Positions 1-12,000 of a stretch of DNA of 64,000 nt are shown here, one piece after another; within the stretch, counting starts at the first letter, position 1; every line of letters begins with the position of its first letter. The translations under genes and the position numbers were made by a program. The DNA lies in the NCBI GenBank assembly GCA_033182465.1, contig CP137319.1, positions 1,860,001 through 1,924,000 of the forward strand. The letters run 5' to 3'. Source of the DNA: Sanghuangporus weigelae (taxonomy: Eukaryota > Basidiomycota > Agaricomycetes > Hymenochaetales > Hymenochaetaceae). The notes beneath the pieces were generated by a model that did not search any database, was not told the DNA's origin, and was given only the letters and a program-made list of their open reading frames with translations.

Positions 1-3000
1 AAGAGCCGGAGTTGACGGCCAAGCTGTTCAGTAGCTTCTTTGAGTAAACAAAGGGTCGTTTCGGTGTGTTGACATAGTTTTGCCAAGCTGTGCCAATTCA
101 CCATGTCAAATAGAAGGTCAAGAATAATATTAGTGTGCTCTTCCTTCTCCAGGAGACCTTGGAAGACTGGAAGAATGCACTTATTGACAGAGAGATGGGT
201 TAACCTTGTCATAATGAATAAACTTGTCTTACGGTGAGTATATCTTCGAAGTCTTGAGCCGCGAGCTTTGTCAAGGAAGCTGTGTTCTTCGTGAATTGCC
301 GTACAGTACTGTTGCCGAATGTTGGGATTAACCGAAATCTGTGAAATGAGGATAGTGTGTTAGGGAGTAGGCCCGGGGTTACACCAGTTCAATCCTTTTG
401 CCTAAGCAGTGGTGTATTGTGCAGAGGTGATCTTATCTACCTACGTCTGGCTGTACCACGCGGTCCCTTACTAGCCTTCCTAGTTGCGGTCCGAGTTATG
501 GATGCTTTCAGATATGAGGTGATAGTAAAGCAGATTGGGATTTCTAAGAGGCGTGATAGTACAAAGCACACAGTAATAGTCTAGTTAGGACTTTACACCA
601 GTGTGTTAAGAGGACCGAAAGATGGGGGAATGAGGGCCTAGTCCTACAGCTACTTATGCTCCCAGATATTCCATTTTCCCTCCTGTCTCCACTTTACTCC
701 ACTTTTCTCCACCATTATATCTGTCCCTTTGTCATCCTGCTGCGCTTCGCTCCACTTTGCTCCAATCTTTGTAAGGTCGTCTCCACTATGACAGAATTCT
801 GTGGAGTTACTGACTGAGACAATAGAGGTGGTGTTCCGATGTGGAATGCTCCACTGTCAGTACTCCATAACGGTGTCATTGCCGTCATTGAGTGGCATCT
901 TTGCTCTTGGAGCGATGTAGGCTGCTCGGTATGTGATTCTTTGGAATTCATCTTGAGGTCCAGCGAAGGTAAGCATAACTTGCACGTCAGTGTTGAGGTG
1001 CCGGGTCGGTGTCGAGTATGGTCCAAGGCATATCATGAACTGCATAAGCTCTGCTGGCGGGTTCTGCTAGGTTCTGGTGACTAGCCATGCTTTGCCTTCA
1101 TATCGTATGTCTTGAATGTAATGCTATATTCTTCGTTGTATAAGGAGTTGTAACTGCTTGGTCTCCAGGTTCGCATCTCTCAGTAAATAAAGGTTTGCCT
1201 GTATCATAGATGCTGGACATGGTGTGTGCAACTCTGGTCTATACCATCCAATCATTCTCCAGGTTATCGGGTTTGCAGTTCAAGGGGTCCGAGTTGTGAT
1301 TGTGAGTTCCTCTCGTTTCTTGGGTACTATTGGGTTTGGTGGATTGGAATGCATTGTATCTTGAAGGTGTCGCTCGGTTTCGATGTGACAGTCATGTGTA
1401 CCAACTGTTGTCGTGCATACTATGTAGTATACTTCATAAAGGACCATGTAAACTCGTGCACAGACTTGACAGTGCTGAAATGCCAGTGAGGTCTCCATAA
1501 ACCTTATTAGCCTTTAGCCTTTTAGCGTTTAGGCTTTAGTAGTTGTGCTTCTGGACTTCTAAGAAGTTTGATCGCTTCTTTTGATCGAGGTCGCTTTGGT
1601 TGCTTGGTCGGCGGCGTTAGAGTGGTAGTCCGCGGTAATAGGTGGTCAGCGGTGTTAGCTGCTAGCGGGATTACGTATCCGCTTCGGTTCTTCTAGCGCT
1701 CGGGTGGTAATGGGTTACTGTTGCCTAGGCCGCTCAATCGCTTGGGCCTATGATAGCTGGCTTGGTTACTGGTCACGTTTGGGAAGCTGATTGTGTGGAT
1801 CTGCTGATCGCGTCGATCCTGATGCGAGATTTTGAGCGGATCCTTTCATAGTGTAAGTTTTTCAGTGCCCATTTAGAAACATCAAATCTTACCTGTTGTT
1901 AAAACTGGTGATCGTGTCACCACCTTGAGCACAAATAATCTGAATCAAGTGTATAAGGAGCGACTTCCAAACACCTAGCTCAATTTCGTGCATAAGGTCC
2001 AGAACAAATAAGTCGAAGTAGTTGAAGCCGTCCCCGGCGAGTATAGAGAAAGCATTCTGGAGTTTCAGATGAGTGAGTTCCGTAAAAGAAAGTACAGATT
2101 CGATAAGACTTACATTGACTGGGATGAGTGATCCATCTGATAGAATATCCTTCATAACCTTGGCTTCGACGCGCTTCCCGTTCTCAAATATAAGTTTTCG
2201 TGCTCTCGCGATCTTGTAAAGTCTTTCTGCATCGATAATCCATTCTTTTGCTTCTCTCTCCTTCGTTGCAAAGTGGTGGATGTGATCACGGCAGATCAAA
2301 CAAGATGAACAAGGAAATTGTCTGAGGTTACAAAGAGTTGCGACGAGCATACTGGTATGGTAATCAAAAAGTAAATTAAAATGGTCGCATATATGCATGT
2401 AGTATATTTGCTTACCGTTCTGGATAATCAGCTGAGTATACCATGAATCTTGGAAAGAGTTGCCTAGTGATCCCGTCACTACAATTGAATGCAATCCCAT
2501 CTCTATATATCTCAAGAAATTCTGAGTGAAATAAAACTAGCTTCAGGACGGCATGCATTAACTCGCACTTGAGATGAGTGAGCACATCTGCCGATGCCGA
2601 CTTGCCGTAACAGTCCATGTATCTATCTTGAACAGAGGCTGGCAGCTAAAACGAAGGGTAAATCGACCATAAATTCTGAGTACATGACTATAGAATCAAA
2701 CAGTTGTGTACTCACAGAAGGAATGTAGGCCAGATGATGGCACACCTGCTCAGTAGACTTGCTATGTGCAAGCTTCGATTGACTCCCAAGAAACATATAA
2801 AGCAGCCAAAGAGAGGCATTGCTGAAGCTTGCAAGATGGGTCGAATCAGAATAAAGCATGAGTGGAAGTACGAAGTTTTCGAGTCCTTCTTTCATTGGGA
2901 GTGATCGAATTTGCTCGTGAGCTTCGAGCCATACGTCCGAACTATAAAGTTCCCTGTAAACACGTTCGGCAGTTTGGCTGTAAGGAGGCGTCCAGTACTC

Positions 3001-6000
3001 TTTGTAAGGTACATAGTGAAACAGAGGTGCTTCGCGATCATTGAGTGCGCTAATGATCGTCTCCAGTAACGAACGATAGTGAATGCTGCTGATTGTGAAT
3101 TCTGGTACCTTGGATTCTCCAGCACGTTTTTTGCCGTCTTCAGCAGGTAAGTTGATCTTGACAGAGCCTGAACACCAACCATCAGGTGTTTCCGGACCGT
3201 ATTCTTCAGAGCGGTTGCTAGAACAACTGAGAAGTTTGTTACATTCGTATTGTGCATCAAAGTTCTTCAGCTCGCCTGCTTTGAAATCCAGATGCCGTAT
3301 TATCTTGTGAACAAGTCTATTTGCTTCCCCGTAAGTCTTCGATGAAGATCCATTAACAATCCATCCAGTTAGAAGGAATGATGAGGCATTGTCGAAAGGT
3401 GCGTAAATGTTTGTGACGACATTCGGAAGAGAAAGTTGCGCTCTGTTTTTTTCAGGCACAAAGAGATTCAGCGAGTCACAGAGTTTGTCAAGACCAAGGT
3501 AGTTATCTGGCTCATCAACGAGTCTGTCAGGATAGACACGAAAGAGTCCATATTCACTTGGACCAGTCGTAAATGGATGACTGAAAGGATCCGCTCAAAA
3601 ACTCGCATCAGGATCGACACGATCAACAGATCTACACGATCAGCTTTCCAAACGCGACCGGTAACCAAGCCAGCTATCAAAGGCCCAAGCAATCGAGCGG
3701 CCTAGGCAACAGTAACCCGTTACCACCCGAGCGCTAGAAGCACCGAAGCGGATACGTAATCCCGTTAACAGCTAACACCGCCGACCGCCTATTACCGCGG
3801 ACTACCACTCTAACGCCGCCGACCAAGCAACCAGAGCGACCTCGATCAAAAGAAGCGATCAAACTTCTTAGAAGTCCAGAAGCACAACTACTAAAGCCTA
3901 AACGCTAAAAGGCTAAAGGCTAATAAGGTTTATGGAGACCTCACTGGCATTTCAGCACTGTCAAGTCTGTGCACGAGTTTACATGGTCCTTTATGAAGTA
4001 TACTACTTAGTATGCACGGCAACGGTTGGTACGCGTGACTGTCACATCGAAACCGAGCGACACCTTCAGGATACAATGCATTCCAATCCACCAAGCCCAA
4101 TAGTACCCAAGAAACGAGAGGAACTCACGATCACAACTCGGACCCCTCGAACTGCGAACCCGATAACTTGGAGAATGATTGGATGGTATAGACCGGAGTT
4201 GCACACACCATGTCCAGCATCTACGATACAGGCAAACCTTTATTTACCGAGAGATGCGAACCTGGAAACCAAGCAATTACAACTCCTTATACAACGAAGG
4301 ATATGGCGCTACATTCGAGATATACGATACGAAGGCAAAGCATGGCTAGTCACCAGAACCCAGCAGAACCCACCAGCAGAGCTTATGCAGTTCATGATAT
4401 GCCTTGGACCATACTCTACACCGACCCGACACCTTAACACTGACGTGCGAGTTATGCTTACCCTCGCTGGACCTCGAGATGAATTCCGAAGAATCACATA
4501 CCGAGCAGCCTACATCGCTCCAAGAGCAAAGATGCCACTCAATGACGGCAATGACATCGTTATGGAGTACTGACAGTAGAGCATTCCATATCGAAGCACC
4601 ACCTCTATTGTCTCAGTCAGCAACTCCAAAGAATTCTGTCATAGTGGAGACGACCTTACAAAGATTGGAGCAAAGTGGAGCGAAGCGCAGCAGGATGACA
4701 AAGGAACAGATGTAATGGTGGAGAAAGGTGGAGAAAAGTGGAGTAAAGTGGAGACAGGATGAGTAAGAAATAGGACGGAAAATGGAATATCTGGGAGCAT
4801 AAATAGTTGTAGGATTAGGCCCTCATTTCCCCATCTTTCGATCCTCTTAACACACTGGTGTAAAGCTTGCCCTACAGCGAGCTATTACTGTGTGCTTTGT
4901 ACTATCACGCCTCTTGGAAATCCCAATCTGCTTTACTATTACCTCGTATCTGAAAGCATCCATAACTCGGACAGTGACTAAGAAGGCTAGTAAGGGACCG
5001 CGTGGTACAGCCAGACGTGGGTAGATAAGATCACCTCTGCACAACACACCGCTGCTTAGGCAAAAGGATTGAACCGGTGTAACCCCGGGCCTACTCCCTA
5101 ACATTGGATCGAAAGATCACTCGCTAGTGTTACCACCACCTCTCACGGGCAAGGTTCTTGGCTAGTGTTTTATCAAGGCGAGGACCGTCGACCTCAAGTC
5201 CCTATCGACGCCACTAGTTTCGAGACTAGTACCCATATCGAATCCTCAGGACAAGTGCACATCCTGGAGAACGACAAACCCGATTCACTTAAATCACATA
5301 TCTACTATCATAACCCCTACAACGACGAAGTGTACCTAATAGCAAAGGCATCTGGTAGCCCTGCAGTTGGGAGCACGCAAACAACAACCACGAAAGTAGC
5401 AGCAGTCCCTTCCACTATTGCTACATTCGACGAGAAAGGAACTACTTGGTTAACAGCACCAAGGAACAATAACCCTGAAGCATCAGGCGAGAAACGAAGT
5501 TCATGAACCGATCAGGAAACGCCAACAACAGAAGTAACGGTCATCGAACGAACGAACGGGCGAACGATAATCAAACAAGGTTCACACCTAGATCCCTCGA
5601 CGAACGAGTTCAACATATCACCAACAGGCTACGTAGTCTGGAAAGCGATCACGACATACTATACGCGACAACGAACCACAGCATATTGTATCCACCAGTG
5701 ATCAGAAGGCTACAAGAAAGGGTTGAAAGACTGGAAGAACGAACTGCAAACACGGGGCAGTCAAACAGTCTACCAACCGGAGCATACGCGACAGCAGTAG
5801 GAGATCGATTCGAAGCACTAGAAGCAACTACTCAAAGAATTGGAGCACAAGTAGCAGCTCTAGAGAGATATACTCTGGAATTGGATCGAGCAGCAGGAGC
5901 ACTCAATCATCGGGTCATAGACGGAAACGGAGTACTTGACCGAGAGCTCAACGCTATCCGGAACAGGATTACTGCTCAGGAACAACAACTACAAACGATC

Positions 6001-9000
6001 GAGACGAGAGTCGGAGAGCTTAACAGGACAGCTCTAGATCAACCAAGGATTGTTCAAGACATCCATAACCTGCGAGAAGCCCTACTCCAACTAGGACAAA
6101 CAATCGAGTCGAGTCAACGCACCTACGCAGCTATACTCACATCGGTACAGACAACCGAAACCACCTCGAGGAACATACTCGAACACGCTCAACGAATTCG
6201 AGAAGTAGCTCAGGCAGCACAACGCTGGGAATACTTTCTACCAAGAGAGAGAGCCCAACAGGAACAGAGTTCTGACGAATCAGTGTCCTCAGACGAAGAA
6301 GCATCACGAAGGCCATTCTTACTCAGAACCCCACCTCGAACGGTTATCATCCAAGTACCAACAGTACCTGCAGTACCAGCAAGTGGTTCAGTAGCAACCC
6401 AAGCGCCAGAGAATCCACCACCACCATCCTATTCACCACCAGCAGTGCCCATAAGCACTTACGATCATGTCGACAACCGACCAGAAGGTGCAAGCACTGG
6501 AGCAGCAACTACAGACTCTTCAGACACAACTCTCTAAACACAGCATCAAGCTTCCGAAGTACTATGGCAAGCGAAGCGAAGATATTGATCTGTGGATTAG
6601 TCGATGTATCTCGAAGCTGGCACAGCATGGAGTCAAGGATGAGGAGGAGATCGCAAAGAGCCTATTTGCGGCACTAGAAGGCGACAGCTACGATTGGTTT
6701 GCAGAGAAGAATACCCTAACATCATTCGATGCCAATGGGAAACTGAAACCAGTACCTGCGATTATCGCTGCAACAAATGGAATGTTCGCATCACTCAAGG
6801 ACATGCTGAACTGGATGAGGATCCGAGCAGGACATCCGATCATTGGAGAACAGGAAGCCCTATTCCAACTACTATGCATCCAGCAGAAAGGAGCAAGCAT
6901 TAGGGCGTACAACGACGAGTTCCGACGACTCAAAGCACGAGCACCAGACACGATGGATAAGCAGATGCTCAAGTACATCTATGTCAAAGGACTAGACATG
7001 TGGGTCAAACGACGAGTCGAATCTGTACAACCCGACGCTTTCGAGAAGAACGACCTCGATGCATGGATGGAATGGACAAGCAACCTAGCAAACTCTGATG
7101 CCAGGCAAAGGCTCATGGGTAGTCAAACATACACCCCGAGATTCAAATCGAACGGACAGTCATCTTTCCGACCACCAGTACAAACAACGAAACGAGATCC
7201 AGACGCCATGGATGTAGATGCACTCCGAGGCTTGCCGAAGAAGGGAGGCAAATGCTACAACTGTGAAAAGTCAGGACATTACGCAAAGGATTGCAAGGCA
7301 CCAAGGAAGCAAAAGGGTTCTTCCTCTAAGCGGCCGAAGAAGACTAATGGTGTAAAACGGAGGACGATGACAACACGAACAATCGATTTCAAGGAAACAT
7401 GTCCCGATCCACACTGCCGAAGGCCAGTCCACTACGATCATGTAGCATGGGCTAAAGGCGACGAATCAGCAGGATGGACTTGCAAGCATGACGAAGAATA
7501 CCGAAACAACATTCGCAAATCCCTAGCAAGTAAAGAGCAACAGGGAAAAGATTAAGACCTCCATCGAACGAGACTGCGCGATGTGAGTGTGACAAGGGTG
7601 ACGAGAAAGGTTTCAACAACCAGTGTTTCAAACCTCCTGGGTTCAACCCCAGTGAAGCGATGTACAATAAGCGATTGCCAATACAAGCATTGCATCCCCG
7701 ATTACCTATTCGAGTGAAGGTTGGAACAAAGACCCTAGCAGTCAAAGCGTTAATCGATTCCGGAGCTACATGCAGCACGATACACCCCAACTTGGTACGA
7801 CACTACAGCCTATTCAAAAAGAGGCTTGATCACCCTCGACCTTTGAATAATGCGGATGGAAGTCCCAACCAAGGAGGAGCAATCACGCACGAGGTCTACA
7901 CATTAATTTTTGATGGACCTAAACCGCAGCCACAAACGTTGGCAGTAGCAACCACAGGACAGGATCAAGTGATCCTAGGAATTGACTATTTGGCCAAAGT
8001 CAATCCCGAAATTGATTGGAAGAATCAAGTATGGAATCGGAATGGTAATTCGATACCATTTGAGCTCAACGTCATACGAGCTACCAAGAAGCGAAGGCAC
8101 AGGAAGCGCAAACGGAAACGGCAAACGAAAGGCAAACCTGACAAGACAAGACCTAGGCATAACACGAAGCAACAGGCTCAGGACAGAGACAACTATCGAC
8201 ACTCTGGAGCACCAGGAATAATATTTGCGCCAAGGAGAGACAACAACGGACACTCTCACGAAACGAAGCCACAAGCGAAGCCGGAAACCAGACCAGCAAC
8301 ACCAAGACTGGAACAGGCAAAACAGACGCCAGAAGTGAAGAGTCCGAGCACGGAAAATATACCAGACTCTGCAACGAAACAGCCACAACAGGAAACGGCA
8401 AACAAGCATCATCGAGATGAGGAGGAAATAAACTACACTCCCAAGCGATGGAAGAAACAGGCACCACAAGGAACGAGTATAGTGCAACGACGACCAAGGC
8501 ACATACCGAGACGGATGATCCCAGCACGGCAACTGTACCAGACATCCGAAGGTGAAACACAAGATGTAACAGGCAAGCATAGCCTAGATGAACAGGAGGA
8601 AATAAACGACTCTCCGAAACGTTGGAAGAAACAACCACCACAGAAGATACACCCACTGAGGCAAAACATGCCGGAAGATGAAGAACTCTGGCCATCACCA
8701 GAAGAAAACCCGGGCATGAAGTATAGGATACGACCACGAAAGACACGGTATCCAGAGAAGCCAGTGGCAGGCATTATACGACCGAGAACGGCATCGTTAA
8801 TGCGAGGAGCTAGTCCCACACCGAAGCGTACAAGATGGGCAGACAACGAAAGCGATATCGAGATGCAAGACGAGCAGGAGGCAACAGAAGACACTCCTAT
8901 GCACGATATAGAGCCAGAAGACATTGAAAGTCTTAGGACGACCAACCAACCAGCTACCCTTACCAGAAAGGAAGAGCTCGCTGCAAAGCTAGAGCTAGAC

Positions 9001-12000
9001 ATCAATCGAAATTGGTCACCAAGGCAGCAGAACCAAGTCTCACAGCCTCTGAACAAAGCGAGTTCAGTATCCCAGCAGTATTCTCAACAAAAGGCAGCTG
9101 CAGAAGGACTACTTGGAACACAGAAACGAGATTGGCGAAAACTCCTACCAAAGGAAATAGAAGACTACGCAGATGTCTTTGATCCTGACAAGTCAAGAAG
9201 GTTACCCAAGCATACGAAATGGGATATGGCGATTAATCTCAAAGAAGGAGTACCATTACCGAAACCAAGGCCTATTATCAAGCTCACACGAGAAGAGCAG
9301 GCAGCACTCGATGCTTATGTCAAAGAGTTACTTGACAAAGGATGGATTGAAAAGGTTCAACCACATGAACCATGTCCGGTAGCAGCACCAGTCTTCTTTG
9401 TAGGAAAGAAAGACGGAGGAGCACGAGCAGTAACCGATTACCGAGACATCAACGACACGACAGTATCAGATCCATACCCGATACCGATCATGAGTGTTCT
9501 CCCAGAGAAACTGGAGAAAGGAAAATTCTTCTTTACACTCGACATGCGATCAGGTTACAACAACCTGCGAATCCGAGAAGGAGACGAGTGGAAGGCAGCA
9601 TTCCGAGTTGGCAATGCAGTCTACAAGCCAAAGGTCATGATGTTTGGAATGAAGAACTCACCTGCAGTATTCCAACGATTCATGAATGACAACTTCGAAT
9701 ATTGGCTCAGGACAGAAGAAGCACTCAACTATTTGGACGACCTTATTGGTCAAGCACAAACTGAAGAGGAACATTGGAAACTCCTCAGGGCAATTCTACA
9801 GAAATGCCGAGAGCTCGACATTTACCTCAAAATCGAGAAATGTCACTTCCTCCAAACCCAGCTCGACTACTTGGGATTTGTAGTAGGAACGAAAGGCATC
9901 CAGATGGATCCTTATAAGCTCAAAGCTATTCACGAATGGCCAGTGCCAAAGACGAAACGACAAGTTCGAAAGTTCCAAGGATTTTGTAACTTCTACCGAA
10001 GATTCATCAGGAACTATGCCGATACATTCGCACCTATTGGCGACCTTATCAAAAAGGATCGCAAGTTCATATGGGCAGAGGCACAAGATAAGGCATTCGA
10101 AAGTATCAAGAAGGCATTCGAAACGGAAGTCGCATTGGCAATGCCAAAGCCAGACAAACCATATACATTGGAAACCGATGCATCCGATGTAGCGATTGGT
10201 GCAGTCTTACAACAAGAAGACAACCAAGGAGAACTGAGACCTTTAGGTTTCATGTCGAAAACTCTAACGAACACCCAACGAAACTATCCGACGCATGACA
10301 AAGAGATGCTAGCAATCATGGAAGCACTCAAGCATTGGAGACACCTATTGGAGGGAACCAAAGAACCAGTAACAATCCGAAGCGATCATGCAAATCTCCG
10401 ATACTTCATGACAGCTCAGAATCTATCGAGACGTCAAGCGAGATGGGCATTAGAGTTATCACGATATAACTTCAAGATTCTCCATTGGCCAGGCAAGAAG
10501 AACCAAGCTGACGAGCTATCACGACGATCCGACTATATGCCAGAGGACAAGGACAACTTAGGAGTTACCTTATTACCTCCTGATACGATCAAGCAACAAA
10601 CATTGCGACGCACAGAGATCAACGGTCTATACAAGCTAGAAACTGAAATGGTCACTATCTCTGATCCTATTATCCGAACGATCAAGAGGAACTACAATAC
10701 CGAGGAGGCTAAGAAGGAAATTCAGGCGATCAAGCAGAGCAACGGCTACAGTTACAGGAACGGCTTGCACTACGTAACCAATGCATTATATATCCCGCCG
10801 TCCGCCAACCTACGAGCGTTGCTAATCCGAAGGCGCCATGATCACAAACTTGCAGGCCACCCAGGAGCAGAAAAGACCATAGAGCTTGTAAAGCGATCAT
10901 ACTATTGGCCGAAGATGGAAGAAATGATCCGAGCATATACCGCAACCTGCGACATATGTCAGCGTGCAAAACCGATTCGACAGTTTCGAAATCCGCCGCT
11001 CCAACCGTTGGAGGCACCACATCAACCATGGGAAACCATAACCTGTGACCTGATTACCGACTTACCAGTCAGCAATGAAGGCTACAGCGCGATACTCGTT
11101 ATAGTGGACAAACTCACTAAAATGGGGAAGTTCATTCCTTGCCAAGGGATACCCAATGCTAAGCAGTTGGCACGTTTGTTCCGCCAACATGTCTTCAAAT
11201 ACTACGGGGCCCCTAAACGAGTAATCTCCGACCGAGGTAGCAACTTCACCGCGCAATTCCTCAAGGAGTTCTGCAGACTCATCGATGTCGATTGGAAAAC
11301 TAGTACAGCGTATCATCCACAAACCGATGGTCAAACCGAGCGACTAAATCAAGAGCTTGAACAGTACTTACGCTGCTATGTGTCCTACCGACAAACAGAT
11401 TGGGCAGAGTACATCGATATAGCAGAATTCGCCTACAACAACAGGAAGCACAGTACTACACATCAGTCACCATTCTATACACTGTATGGATGGCATCCTC
11501 ACCTGGACGTTGCGGAGACCGGTGATTCAAACGTCCCAGAAGCAATAAATCACCTAGAGGAGCTTCGACAAGTACAGCAAGAAGCCTATAATTCGATTAG
11601 GCAAGCGAATGAGGCAATGAAGCTTTATGCAGACCTGCATCGAGGCAAACTGCCAGAGTACAAGCCAGGAGACGAAGTGTTACTAGACATGAGGAATCTC
11701 AGTCGATTGGAACCAACGAAGAAACTTGCAATGAAATGGGCAGGGCCTTATAAAGTCGAGAAGGCAGTCGGACAAGTGTCATTCAGATTACGCTTACCCG
11801 AAACCCTTCCGATCCACCCAGTGTTTCATGCGAGTCTTCTCAGGCCTTACAAACGAAAGGAATACCCTGGAAGACCCACTTTGGATGAACCACCACCTAT
11901 TGAAGTAGAGGGAGAAGCAGAGTACGAAGTGGAGACAATTCATAACACAAGACGTCATCGGAGCAAGGTCCAATACCTTATCCAATGGAAAGGATACCAG

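Larger units (their letters stand above)
3582..5103 (+). repeat. 5' LTR of the chromovirus
   Basis: This 1522-bp repeat is bounded by TG and CA and has the same length as the 3' LTR. It holds a 213-codon ORF (3932-4573), four 10-bp GTGGAG-type repeats (4718-4757) and a TATA-like ATAAATA (4799-4805) that could set the transcript start. The U3/R/U5 limits are inferred only from the TATA position. Confidence 0.95.

Noticed and set aside
5105-5122. A firm assignment of the primer tRNA for the chromovirus.
   Set aside because: TGG is well placed, but the next bases do not match a tRNA 3' end that I can name with confidence.
7628-7650. GGTTCAACCCC near 7639 as a tRNA B box.
   Set aside because: No tRNA arms can be folded around it; it lies between gag and pol.
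7975-9056. Minus-strand ORFs of about 200 codons inside pol.
   Set aside because: They are Cys/Leu/Ser-rich mirror frames of the Lys/Gln/Pro-rich pol spacer, with no features of their own.
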